Origin: Pseudomonas vanderleydeniana
GTDB lineage: Bacteria; Pseudomonadota; Gammaproteobacteria; Pseudomonadales; Pseudomonadaceae
Direction: 5' to 3'
NCBI RefSeq assembly: GCF_014268755.2
Contig: NZ_CP077093.1
Location: 1,166,001-1,230,000 of the forward strand
Length of the DNA stretch: 64,000 bases
The notes under the pieces were generated by a model. It was given only the letters and a program-made list of their open reading frames with translations. It ran no database searches and was not told the DNA's origin. The translations under genes and the position numbers were made by a program. Of this stretch, positions 55,516 to 64,000 are shown in pieces; within the stretch, counting starts at the first letter, position 1; each line of letters begins with the position of its first letter.

Positions 55516-58041
55516 TCAATAGACATCCCGGCGATAGCGTCCCTGCTCGATCAGTCGTTCGACCACGTCGGCACCGAGCAGGTCCACCAGCGTCTGGTCG
55601 ACGCCGGAGGCCATTCCCTGCAGGCTGCCGCAGATGTAGATGGCCGCGCCGTCGGCGAGCCAGCGGTGCAGTTCGTCCGCAGCCTCGCGCAGGCGATCCT
55701 GCACGTAGACCTTGGCCGGCTGGTCGCGAGAGAACGCCAGGTCCAGGCGGGCGATGTCGCCGTTGGTCAGCCAGCCCTGCAACTCCTCCCGGCAGTAGAA
55801 GTCGTGGGCTTGATTGCGTTCGCCAAACAACAGCCAGTTGCGCTGCTGGCCGTCGGCGATGCGCGCCTTGAGCAGGCTGCGCAGGCCGGCCAGGCCCGTA
55901 CCGTTGCCCAGCAGGATCAGTGGGCAGGGCTCGTCCGGCAAATGGAAGACGCTGTTGCGCCGCAGCCGCAGGCTGATGGCTGCCCCCAGGCCTGCGTGCT
56001 CGGTCAGCCAGCCGGAACCGAGGCCGAGGCTGCCATCGGCGTGCCGTTCCTGGCGCACCAGCAGTTCCAGTTCGCCGTCGCTGGCGATCGAGGCAATCGA
56101 GTATTCACGTTGGGCCAGCGGGACCAGCGCGTCGACCAGGGCCTGGGCATGCAGGCCGACCAGGTGGCCGCGGTTGTCCGGTAGTTGGCGGCCGGCCAGG
56201 GCCTGGGCGAGGGTCTCCGACAGGCCGTCGACCTGCACCGGGCTGCTCGCGTCCAGGCCGAGGCCACTGAGGAACTGCTCGACGGCCGCACTGCTCTGGC
56301 GCGGCAGGATTTCCACCAGATCACCGGCTTGCCAGGTACTCGGTGCCGGGGCGCTCAGGCCGAGCAGGTAGACAGCGGAGCCGCTGCTGCCCGGGTTGAG
56401 CAGTTCGCGCCGGTTCAAGGTCCAGTTGTCGAAGCGTGGTGCTTCCCAGCTCGCCACCGGTGCACCACCGGTGACCTGGCTGAGTTGCTGCTGCCAGTAG
56501 CGCAGTGCGTACGGGTCGCCGCTGTCGACTTCCACCGGGGCGAACAGGGTCTGGCCACCACGGGTCTCGAGCCAATGGTGCAGGCGGCGGGCGAAGCCGC
56601 AGAAGTTCGGGTACTGGCGGTCACCGAGGGCCAGCACCGAGTAGTTCAGACCCTCGAGGGCCAGCGCCTGGCCAAGCACCCTGCGTTCGAAGCCGCGGGC
56701 GCTGTCCGGCGCCTCGCCGTCACCGAAGGTGCTGACGACGAACAGGGCATGGCGCGCCTCGCGCAGCTGGCGTTCGTCCAGTTGCGCCAGCGGCTGGACC
56801 TGTACCGGCAGGCCGGCGGCCTGCAATTGGCCGGCGGTCTGCCAGGCCAACTGTTCGGCGAAACCGCTCTGGCTGGCAAAACCCACCAGCCAGCCCGAGG
56901 TCTCGCCATTGTTCTGGCCGAGGCCCTCGCGGGCTTTTTTCACCGCCTGTTTCTTGCGCCGACGATCCAGGTAAAGCAGCCAGCCGGTGACGAAGAACAG
57001 CGGCATGGTCAGGCTGGAAACCGTCAGCAGGATCCGCCCGGTGAGGCCGAAATAGCTGCCGACATGCAACGCGTAGATGCTGGTCAGCAACTGTGCCTTG
57101 AGGCTCTTGTCGGCGTAGGGGAAGTGCTCGCGGATCTTGCCGGTGGCCGGGTCGAGGATGATCTGGTTCAGGGCGCGATCATGAGGCGAGTCCTGCAGCA
57201 TGTAGAACACGGTCGCCGGCTGCCCGGCCACGGGTGGCATGCGGATGTTGTAGGCCGTCAGGCCCGGGCCTGCAGCCTTCTGGATGCTGGCCCAGATTGC
57301 GTCGTAGTCGGCGGTGGGGGCCGGACCTGCCGGTGCCGGGCCACGGTTGCCCCGGCGCTGCTGGGCCGGGGAGTCGGCCAGCAGCTTGTTCAGGCCGTTG
57401 GAGTACCACTCGTAGGACCAGGACAACCCGGTCAATGCCGACAGCAGGTAGAACACCAGGCACCAGGTGCCGGCCACCGAGTGCAGATCCCAGTTGAAGG
57501 CCCGGCCCTTTTTCGCCCAGTCGAGGGTCAGCCAGGCGCGCCAGTCGAGGGCCTTGCGCGGCCAGCGCAGGTACAGCCCGGACAGGCAGAAGAACACCAG
57601 CATCAGGGTGCAGGCACCGGTGATCTGGCGACCGGTGTCGCCCATGGCCAGGATGCGATGCAGTTGCAGCGTCAGGTTGAAGAAGTCCTGGCCGACCACG
57701 TCGCCCTGGTACTCGCCGGTATAGGGATCGAAGTAGCGCAACTGGCCCCGGCGCTCCCCCGGTGGGGCGGTGAAGAACACCCGTCCTGCCTGATCGCCAT
57801 GGGGTTCGACCCACAGCATCGCAACGCTCTTGCCTTCGTTGGCCTCGAGCTTGCGCACCAGCTCGGCCGGCGGCAGGGCGGGATGATCGGGGACCTCGAC
57901 CTGCAGCACCGAGGGGTTGAGCAGGCGCAGCAGTTCGTCCTGGAAGGACACCATGGCACCGGTAATGCCCATGAAGGCCAGCACCAGCCCGGCAGTGATG
58001 CCGAACAGCCAATGCAGCTGGAACAGTGTTTTTTTCAACAC
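55516..58041 (-). CDS. piuB: PepSY-flavodoxin-reductase fusion, ferric/siderophore reductase (PiuB-like)
   Basis: A membrane-bound reductase likely to release iron from siderophores taken up by PiuA. The 841-residue protein has an N-terminal PepSY_TM part (about 1-380) with four helices and conserved histidines (FQLHWLFGI, LQLHRIL, WDLHSVAG, YALHVGSYFG). A flavodoxin-like FMN domain follows (about 395-530, GFASQSGFAEQLAWQ, VVSTFGDGEAPDSARGFE). The C-terminal FAD/NADPH reductase (about 550-841) resembles CysJ (REYSIASI, LLGNGTGLAGLRSLL, YICGSLQGMASGVD). The start is GTG 58041 with AAGGCGG 8 bases upstream; TTG 58059 is an alternative. The name rests on position beside piuA and piuC. Confidence 0.85.
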   Translation of the reverse strand: MLKKTLFQLHWLFGITAGLVLAFMGITGAMVSFQDELLRLLNPSVLQVEVPDHPALPPAELVRKLEANEGKSVAMLWVEPHGDQAGRVFFTAPPGERRGQLRYFDPYTGEYQGDVVGQDFFNLTLQLHRILAMGDTGRQITGACTLMLVFFCLSGLYLRWPRKALDWRAWLTLDWAKKGRAFNWDLHSVAGTWCLVFYLLSALTGLSWSYEWYSNGLNKLLADSPAQQRRGNRGPAPAGPAPTADYDAIWASIQKAAGPGLTAYNIRMPPVAGQPATVFYMLQDSPHDRALNQIILDPATGKIREHFPYADKSLKAQLLTSIYALHVGSYFGLTGRILLTVSSLTMPLFFVTGWLLYLDRRRKKQAVKKAREGLGQNNGETSGWLVGFASQSGFAEQLAWQTAGQLQAAGLPVQVQPLAQLDERQLREARHALFVVSTFGDGEAPDSARGFERRVLGQALALEGLNYSVLALGDRQYPNFCGFARRLHHWLETRGGQTLFAPVEVDSGDPYALRYWQQQLSQVTGGAPVASWEAPRFDNWTLNRRELLNPGSSGSAVYLLGLSAPAPSTWQAGDLVEILPRQSSAAVEQFLSGLGLDASSPVQVDGLSETLAQALAGRQLPDNRGHLVGLHAQALVDALVPLAQREYSIASIASDGELELLVRQERHADGSLGLGSGWLTEHAGLGAAISLRLRRNSVFHLPDEPCPLILLGNGTGLAGLRSLLKARIADGQQRNWLLFGERNQAHDFYCREELQGWLTNGDIARLDLAFSRDQPAKVYVQDRLREAADELHRWLADGAAIYICGSLQGMASGVDQTLVDLLGADVVERLIEQGRYRRDVY

Positions 58042-58172
58042 GATGACCGCCTTGCTCAATCAAACCGATTCTTCACGGCACCTATTATGCCGTGTGTGCG
58101 AATGCGACGAATTCATATTTGTTAGCTTTTTACAAACATTACGATACACAGCGCTACAACGGACCTGACGCA

Positions 58173-58208
58173 CGAAAGCCCCGCTCATGTCGATGGGCGG
58201 GGCTTTCG
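58173..58208 (-). terminator. Hairpin after piuA, probable terminator
   Basis: CGAAAGCCCCGC pairs with GCGGGGCTTTCG across a 12-base loop just after the piuA stop. The T-tract on the minus strand is short, so the call is moderate. Confidence 0.6.
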
Positions 58209-58221
58209 GCTACGCAACAAC

Positions 58222-60498
58222 CTAGAAGTGGAAGTTGGTGGTCAGCAAGGCGGTACGGCCGGGCGCCTGGTTGGCGAAGTGGGTCGAGAAGGCCTTGTCG
58301 TAGTAGGTCTCGTTGGTCAGGTTCTGCACGTTGAGCTGCAGGTCGATGTTCTTGGTCAGCTTGTAGGCGGCCATGGCGTCGTAACGGGTGTAGGACGGTA
58401 CGTAGACAGTGTTGCCGGTATCGCCGTAGACCTGGTCGACGTAGAAGGCACCGCCGCCGATGGTCAGCTTGGGCATGACCTCGTAGGTGGTCCACAGGCT
58501 GAAGCTGTTCTTCGGCGTGTTCGGCATCTGGTTGCCGCTGGCCTGGGCGGCTCCGGCGGTGACGGCACCGTTGCGGCCGGTCAGGCCGGCGTCGACCAGT
58601 TCACTCTTGAGGTAGCTGTAGCCGGCGAACACTTGCCACTTGTCGGTGATCTTGCCGCTGGCCGACAGCTCCAGGCCATCGACCCGCGATTCGCCGGCGT
58701 TCTCATAGATGTTCTGCGACACCAGGACCCGGGTGTTTTCCTTCTCGGTGCGGAAGATCGCCGCTGTCAGAGAGAGGCGGTCGTGGAATACGTCCCACTT
58801 GGTACCCAGCTCGTAGTTGGTGGTGGTTTCCGGTTCCAGGTCGCTTTGCAGCGTGCTGTTGCCGGCGGTCAACGGGTTGCCGTCACTGCCCTGGCCGAGC
58901 ATGGCGCCTGGCGGGGTGGCGGAGGTCGCGTAGGAGACATAGATACTGCCGTTTTCCACCGGCTTCCACACCAGGCCGCTCTGCCAGTTCCAGAAATGGC
59001 TGTCGTTGCTGGTCTTGCCGGTGGTGGTGTTTTTCGCCTCGGTCTTGAACGAGTCGTAGCGCAGGCCGACGTTGAGCTGCCATTTCGGGTCCAGCTCGAT
59101 GGTGTCGAAGGCATAGATCGCACGGGTGTCGCCGGTGGTGTCGGTGCCCGCGTAGTTGCGGGTGATGGCGCCGGTCCAGGCATCGTTCGGGTTCGGGTTG
59201 CTCAGCGAGGTGCAGCTTGGAATCGTACCCGGGTTGCAGACCTTGGCGGTGTTGCCTGCCACGTTGTAGCTGCTGGTCTGGCTTTCCTCGCGGCTGATTT
59301 CGACGCCGGTCGAGTAGCTGTGCTTCATGTCCAGCAGGCGGAAGTTGCCGAACAGGTCGGTCTGGTTGGTGGTGGTTTCGGTGTTCGACACCAGGGTGTT
59401 GGCGCGACGCCAGACGGTGCCGTAGCGGTTCACGTTGAACTTGCTGTCGTCCGGCTGGGTGAGGATGTAGTCCTGGCCGGTGTTGCCGTGACGCAGGGTG
59501 TTCTTGATGGTCATCGCATCGTTCAGGTCATGCTCGAAGGCAAAGGTGCTGATATCGGTGCGGGTCTTGCGGAAGTCGCGATCCTTCAGGCCGTAGAAGT
59601 TGCTGCTGTCGCCGCCATCGTTCGGCTTGTCGTGGACGTGGGCGGTGGCGGTCGATGAGCCGTAGCCGTAGGGAATGCCCGAGTCTGGCAGGTCATCGCT
59701 CTGCATGTGGTAGTAGCTGAGGTTGACGCGGGTATCGGTACCCAAACCGAAGCTCAGCGAGGGCGCGACACCCCAACGGTCGTAGTTGACCGAGTCACGG
59801 TCAGCGACGTTCTGTTCGTGGCTCATCAGGTTCAGGCGGAACGCGGCGCTGTCGAGGAACTGGCGGTTCACGTCGAGCACGTAGCGGCGGGTCTGGTCGG
59901 AGCCATAGGTGAAACCGCCGTTGGTGAAGTCGGCCTGCTTGGGCAGCTTGCTGACCAGGTTCAGGCTGCCCCCGGCCGAGCCGCGGCCGCCGAACGAGGA
60001 GTTGGGGCCCTTGCTGACTTCGATCGACTCGACGTCGAAGATTTCCCGCGATTGCGCGCCGGTGTCCCGTACGCCGTCGACGTAGGTATCACCCTGGGCA
60101 TCGAAGCCGCGGATGAAGGGGCGGTCACCCTGCGGGTTGCCGCCTTCGCCGGCGCCGAAGGTGATGCCCGGCACGGTGCGCAGGGCATCCTGCAGCGAGG
60201 TGGCGGCGGTGTCCTTCAGCACCTGCTGCGGCACGACGGTGACCGAGCGCGGCGTGTCGACCAGGGGCGCGGTGTATTTCTGCGAGGAGGCCTTTTCGAC
60301 CTGGTAGGAGGTGGACTCCTGGGCTTCGCCTGTCACGGTGGTGGCACCGAGCGAAAGCACCTTGTCCTGTGCCTTGCTGTCGGTCTCTTCTGCCGCCTGG
60401 ACCATGTGCGCGGCCGAGGTGGCCGTGATGGCCATGCCGATTGCCGAGGCGAGCAGGCGTGGTGAACCGGTCGGTGTTTGTCTTTGTTGGCGTGACAT
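58222..60498 (-). CDS. piuA: TonB-dependent siderophore receptor PiuA
   Basis: Outer-membrane receptor for catecholate-type iron complexes; PiuA/PirA-type receptors also import siderophore-conjugated beta-lactams. The 758-residue protein has a signal peptide ending near HMVQAAEE, and a plug domain (about 60-185: DTPRSVTVVPQQVLKDTAATSLQDALRTVPGITFGAGEGGNPQGDRPFIRGFDAQGDTYVDGVRD). The 22-strand barrel ends in NLTNETYYDKAFSTHFANQAPGRTALLTTNFHF, with the terminal Phe for BAM recognition. ATG 60498 follows GGGGAGGGG. It is divergent from piuC across a 217-base AT-rich region where iron control by Fur is expected, but no clean Fur box could be picked out by eye. Confidence 0.92.
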   Translation of the reverse strand: MSRQQRQTPTGSPRLLASAIGMAITATSAAHMVQAAEETDSKAQDKVLSLGATTVTGEAQESTSYQVEKASSQKYTAPLVDTPRSVTVVPQQVLKDTAATSLQDALRTVPGITFGAGEGGNPQGDRPFIRGFDAQGDTYVDGVRDTGAQSREIFDVESIEVSKGPNSSFGGRGSAGGSLNLVSKLPKQADFTNGGFTYGSDQTRRYVLDVNRQFLDSAAFRLNLMSHEQNVADRDSVNYDRWGVAPSLSFGLGTDTRVNLSYYHMQSDDLPDSGIPYGYGSSTATAHVHDKPNDGGDSSNFYGLKDRDFRKTRTDISTFAFEHDLNDAMTIKNTLRHGNTGQDYILTQPDDSKFNVNRYGTVWRRANTLVSNTETTTNQTDLFGNFRLLDMKHSYSTGVEISREESQTSSYNVAGNTAKVCNPGTIPSCTSLSNPNPNDAWTGAITRNYAGTDTTGDTRAIYAFDTIELDPKWQLNVGLRYDSFKTEAKNTTTGKTSNDSHFWNWQSGLVWKPVENGSIYVSYATSATPPGAMLGQGSDGNPLTAGNSTLQSDLEPETTTNYELGTKWDVFHDRLSLTAAIFRTEKENTRVLVSQNIYENAGESRVDGLELSASGKITDKWQVFAGYSYLKSELVDAGLTGRNGAVTAGAAQASGNQMPNTPKNSFSLWTTYEVMPKLTIGGGAFYVDQVYGDTGNTVYVPSYTRYDAMAAYKLTKNIDLQLNVQNLTNETYYDKAFSTHFANQAPGRTALLTTNFHF

Positions 60499-60715
60499 CA
60501 GAATTCCCCTCCCCGAGGTTTTGAGGCGGCGGAATATAGGGTAAACAAGTATTTGTATCAATTGCGATAAATTACTATTCGCGGTTAATTTACATTCTTT
60601 ACAAATTTTCCTTACGGTTTTTACGTTCTCATTCGTCTGCCGGGCCGAACGGCGTTTTACAGTTTCAATAAGAATCAAATACCATTGCGATACTTTCTCT
60701 TTAAGGTGTCGCTCC

Positions 60716-61396
60716 ATGCTGTTGCACATCCCTGGCGTGTTCTCCCGCGACGAAGTGCTGCGTATTCGCGAGGCGCTGGAGCAGGCCGATTGGGCCGATG
60801 GCAAGGTTACTGCGGGTTACCAGTCGGCCAAGGCCAAGCACAACCTGCAATTGTCCGAGGGGCATCCGCTGGCCAAGGAGATCGGTGCGGCGATGCTCGA
60901 GCGGCTGTGGAAAAATCCGCAGTTCATGTCTGCAGCGCTGCCGCACAAGGTGTTCCCGCCGTTGCTGAACTGCTACACGGCGGGTGGCAGTTTCGACTTC
61001 CACATCGACAACGCGGTGCGCCAACCCCGCGGCAACCCGGAGCGGGTCCGCACGGACCTGTCGTCGACGCTGTTCTTCAGCGATCCGGACGACTACGACG
61101 GTGGTGAGTTGGAAATCCAGGACACCTACGGTACGCGGCAGGTCAAGCTGCCGGCCGGTGACCTGGTGCTCTATCCGGGCACCAGCCTGCACAAGGTCAA
61201 CGCGGTGACCCGTGGGGCCCGTTATGCGGCGTTCTTCTGGACCCAGAGCCTGGTCCGCGAGGACAGCCAGCGAACCCTGCTGTTCGACATGGACAATGCG
61301 ATCCAGAGCCTGACCCGTGACGTGCCCGATCACCCGGCGCTGATCCAGCTGACCGGTACCTACCACAACCTGCTGCGCCGCTGGGTGGAGGTCTAG
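60716..61396 (+). CDS. piuC: Fe(II)/2-oxoglutarate-dependent hydroxylase PiuC (PKHD type)
   Basis: A 226-residue dioxygenase encoded beside piuA in pseudomonads; needed for full function of the PiuA uptake route, target unknown. The iron ligands are visible: HxD in [10 protein letters not shown] and the distal His in [12 protein letters not shown], with the 2-oxoglutarate-binding Arg in [29 protein letters not shown] is the family signature. ATG 60716 has TTAAGG upstream. It is followed after 3 bases by the Sel1 gene, so the two form an operon. Confidence 0.93.
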   Translation: MLLHIPGVFSRDEVLRIREALEQADWADGKVTAGYQSAKAKHNLQLSEGHPLAKEIGAAMLERLWKNPQFMSAALPHKVFPPLLNCYTAGGSFDFHIDNAVRQPRGNPERVRTDLSSTLFFSDPDDYDGGELEIQDTYGTRQVKLPAGDLVLYPGTSLHKVNAVTRGARYAAFFWTQSLVREDSQRTLLFDMDNAIQSLTRDVPDHPALIQLTGTYHNLLRRWVEV

Positions 61397-61399
61397 TCG

Positions 61400-62188
61400 A
61401 TGAGCTTTCAGTTGCGCCGCCAGGAAGTGCTCGATGGCGAGTCGTTGCGGGCGATGCTGGAGGACAATCCGGTGCGCGCCGCCCAGGCCATCCTGCTGGC
61501 TGCCGGCGAGGGGATCGTCGAGGCCCAGGCCCTGCTGGGGCAGATTCTCCTGCAGGGGCAAGGCATCGAACAGGACCCGGCATTGGCCGTGCGCTGGTTC
61601 GAGATTGCCGCCAATGGCGGTCACGCGATGGCGCGCAACATGCTCGGGCGTTGCCACGAGCACGGCTGGGGCTGCGAGGCCGATGCCGTGCAGGCTGCCC
61701 GGCATTACCGGATGGCTGCGCAGGCTGGCCTGGACTGGGGTTTGTACAACCATGCCAACCTGCTGGCGACCGGGCGCGGGGTGGCCGAGGACCAGGTGCA
61801 GGCGCTGGCGGGGTATCGGCAGGCGGCGGAGATGGGGCATGCCAAGTCGATGAACCTGCTCGGGCGTTACCTGGAAGATGGACGGTTCTGTCCGGCTGAC
61901 CTGACGGCGGCCCACGAATGGTATCGACGTTCGGCCGAGGCGGGGGATTTTCGCGGGCAGTTCAGCCATGCGGCGGTGTTGGCTGACCAGGGCCAGGTCG
62001 AGTCGGCCCTGCAGTGGTTGGAGCGGGCGCTGGAGGGCGGCAACCTGAAGTTTCTCCGGGTCAGTCGCCAGGCGCTAAAGGCCGCGAGTGATCCGGCGAT
62101 CCGGGGCATGGCCCTGGCCTATCACCAGCGGGCGGCTGCCATCGGTGATGAGCACGACCTTGCCGCCTTGCAGGCTTTTCAGGCGTAA
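61400..62188 (+). CDS. Sel1-repeat (tetratricopeptide-like) protein
   Basis: A 262-residue soluble protein with about five Sel1-like repeats: AQALLGQILLQGQGIEQDPALAVRWFEIAANGGHAMARNMLGRCHEHGWGCEADAVQAARHYRMAAQAG and continuing to about residue 190. Repeats of this type make protein-protein contacts. There is no signal peptide. It starts 3 bases after piuC and matches PAO1 PA4516 by position (from memory), pointing to a link with iron uptake, but no partner is known to me. Confidence 0.88.
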   Translation: MSFQLRRQEVLDGESLRAMLEDNPVRAAQAILLAAGEGIVEAQALLGQILLQGQGIEQDPALAVRWFEIAANGGHAMARNMLGRCHEHGWGCEADAVQAARHYRMAAQAGLDWGLYNHANLLATGRGVAEDQVQALAGYRQAAEMGHAKSMNLLGRYLEDGRFCPADLTAAHEWYRRSAEAGDFRGQFSHAAVLADQGQVESALQWLERALEGGNLKFLRVSRQALKAASDPAIRGMALAYHQRAAAIGDEHDLAALQAFQA

Positions 62189-62220
62189 GGCGATCCGTCG
62201 ACTTGTGAGCATGGCTTGGG

Positions 62221-62335
62221 GGCCTCTTCGCGGATAAATCCGGCTCCCACAAGTGCTCGCGTCGTGCATGAATCCTGTGAACGACGCTGACACTGTGGGA
62301 GCCGGCGGTCCGGCGTCCCGGTTTATCCGCGAAAG
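62221..62335. repeat. Inverted REP pair (GGATAAATCCGGCTCCCACA class)
   Basis: CTTCGCGGATAAATCCGGCTCCCAC on the left and GTGGGAGCCGGCGGTCC...GGTTTATCCGCGAAAG on the right. The right copy carries an extra GGTCCGGCGTCC insertion, so it is slightly rearranged. Confidence 0.82.
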
Positions 62336-62396
62336 CATCGACCCAGGCGACGCATGACTTCACTATCGAGCTGATCCGCCATGGAGGCGCCGGAAC

Positions 62397-62427
62397 AAAA
62401 AAGGCCCGTGATGAGCACGGGCCTTTT
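62397..62427 (-). terminator. Intrinsic terminator of speC
   Basis: AAGGCCCGTG / CACGGGCCTT stem with loop ATGAG; on the minus strand it is followed by a run of T residues (AAAAAA on the plus strand). Confidence 0.9.
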
Positions 62428-62447
62428 GTTGACGCCGATACCAGCAG

Positions 62448-63611
62448 TTACACGTAGAACGACTTCAGCGGTGGGAAACCGTTGAATTCGACGGCGCTGT
62501 AGCTGGTGGTGTAGGCACCGGTGGACAGCCAGTACAGGCGGTCACCGGCGGCCAGGTTCAGCGGCAGGCCGTACTTGTAGTTCTCGTACATGATGTCGGC
62601 GCTGTCGCAGGTTGGACCGGCGATCACCACTTCTTCCACCTCACCGTTCTTCTCGGTCCAGATCGGGAACTTGATCGATTCGTCGGTGGTTTCGATCAGG
62701 CCGGAGAACTTGCCCACGTCGGTGTAGACCCAACGCTCCACGGCGGTACGGGACTTGCGGGCTACCAGCACCACTTCACTGACCAGGATACCGGCGTTGG
62801 CGATCAGCGAACGGCCCGGCTCCAGGATGATTTCCGGCAGGTCGTCACCGAAGTCTTCCTTGAGGAAGCGGATGATTTCCTCGGCGTAGGTTTCCAGGCT
62901 GTTGGTCCGGGTGATGTAGTTGGCCGGGAAGCCGCCACCCATGTTGATCAGCTTGAGCTCGATGCCGTCTTCTTCCTTCAGGCGCTCGAAGATCACCTTG
63001 ACCTTGGCGATCGCCGCGTCCCACACGCTGATGTCGCGCTGTTGCGAACCCACGTGGAAGGATACGCCGTAAGGCACCAGGCCCAGGTCACGGGCGAGGA
63101 TCAGCAGGTCCATGGCCATGTCGGTCTGGCAGCCGAACTTGCGCGACAGGGGCCAGTCGGCCGTGGTCGAGCCTTCGGTGAGAATCCGCACGTAGACTTT
63201 CGAGCCCGGGGCGGCCTTGGCGATGTTGCGCAGGTCGGCTTCCGAGTCGGTGGCGTACAGGCGCACGCCCTTCTCGTAGAAGTAGCGGATGTCCTTGGAT
63301 TTCTTGATGGTGTTGCCGTAGCTGATGCGGTCGGCGCTGACGCCCTGACCCATCACTTTATCCAGTTCGTAGATCGAGGCGATGTCGAAGCTCGAACCCT
63401 TCTGGTTCAGCAGGTCGATGATCTCGACCGCCGGGTTGGCCTTGACCGCGTAGTAGACCTTGGCAAATTCGAAACCGGCGCGCAGGTCATCATAGGCCTG
63501 GGCGATCATCTGGGTATCGATGACCACGAACGGGGTTTCCTGCTTGTCGGCGAATGCCTTCATTTTCTTGAAAGTATCGCGCGCGAAATAGTCTTCGACC
63601 TGGATCGACAT
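62448..63611 (-). CDS. speC: Ornithine decarboxylase (fold III PLP-dependent)
   Basis: Makes putrescine from ornithine; members of this fold III group may also use lysine. The 387-residue protein has the PLP-binding Lys in AKVYYAVKANPAVE (about residue 53). It also has FDIASIYELDKV, SFHVGSQQRDISVWDAAI, MGGGFPANY, EPGRSLIANAG and the late catalytic Cys in AGPTCDSADIMYENYKYGLPL. The length matches the short bacterial eukaryote-like ODC, not the large E. coli SpeC fold. The gene is PA4519 by position (from memory). A 389-base upstream region holds a long hairpin, described separately. Confidence 0.94.
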   Translation of the reverse strand: MSIQVEDYFARDTFKKMKAFADKQETPFVVIDTQMIAQAYDDLRAGFEFAKVYYAVKANPAVEIIDLLNQKGSSFDIASIYELDKVMGQGVSADRISYGNTIKKSKDIRYFYEKGVRLYATDSEADLRNIAKAAPGSKVYVRILTEGSTTADWPLSRKFGCQTDMAMDLLILARDLGLVPYGVSFHVGSQQRDISVWDAAIAKVKVIFERLKEEDGIELKLINMGGGFPANYITRTNSLETYAEEIIRFLKEDFGDDLPEIILEPGRSLIANAGILVSEVVLVARKSRTAVERWVYTDVGKFSGLIETTDESIKFPIWTEKNGEVEEVVIAGPTCDSADIMYENYKYGLPLNLAAGDRLYWLSTGAYTTSYSAVEFNGFPPLKSFYV

Positions 63612-63771
63612 ACGTGGGGGACTCCTAGTGGCAAACGTGAGTTATCAATGGGTGCAAATGAACGTCCTCCGTATCCCCACTTTGGTTCGCCTACTTCCCA
63701 AGGCATTGCCGCCGAAAGCAAAAAGGCCATCCGGGCCGCCTGAAAGCTGCTGCGCTGGAAAAGGCTGCGTT

Positions 63772-63829
63772 GGAAAGAGGCTCGGAATGCTCATTTACCA
63801 TCAGTAAACTCCGCTTCCTCGCCTCTTCC
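63772..63829. other. Long imperfect hairpin upstream of speC
   Basis: A 58-base nested inverted repeat: GGAAAGAGGC at the left base pairs with GCCTCTTCC at the right, inner GGAA-GC pairs with GC-TTCC, and the apex is TTTAC-CATCA-GTAAA. It lies in the 389-base gap between the speC start and the window end, about 160 bases before the speC ATG. I see no supported gene there. Confidence 0.6.
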
Positions 63830-64000
63830 CGCCTTGCCTTTTCTGCGCTCGCGACGCTCTCGGACGGCCCGGAACAGTTTCCCTTGGCCTTGCTGTCTCG
63901 TCGTCAGTACTTGAGCCGGATGGATCGTTTCCAGCATGGACGTTCGGCGCGAACTTTAGGACTTGAGGGGCTTGAGATCAACTAAAAATGTCGCGTTTTT

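Noticed and set aside
60499..60715. Fur box between piuA and piuC
   Set aside because: Partial matches such as AAGAATCAAATACC and TATCAATTGCGATA exist, but none reaches a convincing 19-bp match by eye, so no site was called.
63770..63985. 71-codon open frame upstream of speC
   Set aside because: It runs through the long hairpin, lacks a ribosome-binding site and shows no family resemblance.
1..64000. CRISPR array, insertion sequence, prophage or restriction-modification system
   Set aside because: No regularly spaced direct repeats, transposase, integrase, phage structural gene or methyltransferase was found in any reading frame that I could support.

Overview
The window is chromosomal DNA from a Pseudomonas, most likely of the fluorescens/putida side of the genus. 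The evidence is the high GC content, the codon use, the REP-type palindromes between genes, and a gene order that from memory follows the P. aeruginosa PAO1 stretch from ribF (about PA4561) down to speC (about PA4519). I see no insertion sequence, prophage, integrase or CRISPR array. The accessory signal is limited to the pilin locus, one orphan gene and the intergenic repeats.

Layout. 1-5667: ribF (5' end cut off)-ileS-lspA-fkpB-ispH, with overlapping genes. 5644-11998: type IV pilus minor pilins, made of a divergent GspH/FimT gene and then fimU-like, pilV, pilW, pilX, pilY1 and pilE. 12048-16440: thiO, then pilS-pilR on the minus strand and a small zinc-ribbon protein. 16574-22120: bamD, and divergently rluD-pgeF, then clpB behind a sigma-32-type promoter. 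22434-22846: four tRNAs (Asn, Pro, Lys, Pro). 23178-26986: ndh, small conserved proteins, an orphan CbiM-like membrane protein and yacG. 26983-33692: coaE, pilD, pilC, pilB, pilA, a divergent Wzy/O-oligosaccharyltransferase-like gene and tRNA-Thr. 33813-35803: alkylation repair (Ada-AlkA fusion and Ogt). 36086-43785: nadC, a DUF1631 protein, ampD-ampE, a chemoreceptor and a small membrane protein. 43760-52569: tatD, cra/fruR, a DUF6124-like gene and the fructose PTS fruB-fruK-fruA. 52886-55277: Tat-exported PhoD-like phosphatase and an orphan 262-aa protein. 55516-62188: iron uptake genes piuB, piuA, piuC and a Sel1 protein. 62448-63611: speC with a structured upstream region.

How parts work together. 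The window holds much of a type IV pilus system: major pilin, minor pilins with the PilY1 adhesin, assembly ATPase, platform protein, prepilin peptidase, and the PilS/PilR two-component system. A near-consensus sigma-54 promoter (TGGCAC-N5-TTGCT) lies upstream of pilA, as expected for PilR control. This promoter lies inside the first codons of the divergent oligosaccharyltransferase-like gene. pilA, that gene and tRNA-Thr form the slot that in P. aeruginosa carries variable pilin cassettes. The fructose operon has a TTAAACGTTTCA Cra operator upstream, and cra itself lies about 1.5 kb before it.

Most genes are conserved families. The places most worth a second look are the pilA/tRNA-Thr cassette, the orphan gene at 54489-55277, the structured leaders before the DUF6124-like gene and before speC, and the perfect palindrome upstream of pilB. 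I did not find a clearly new multi-gene system.
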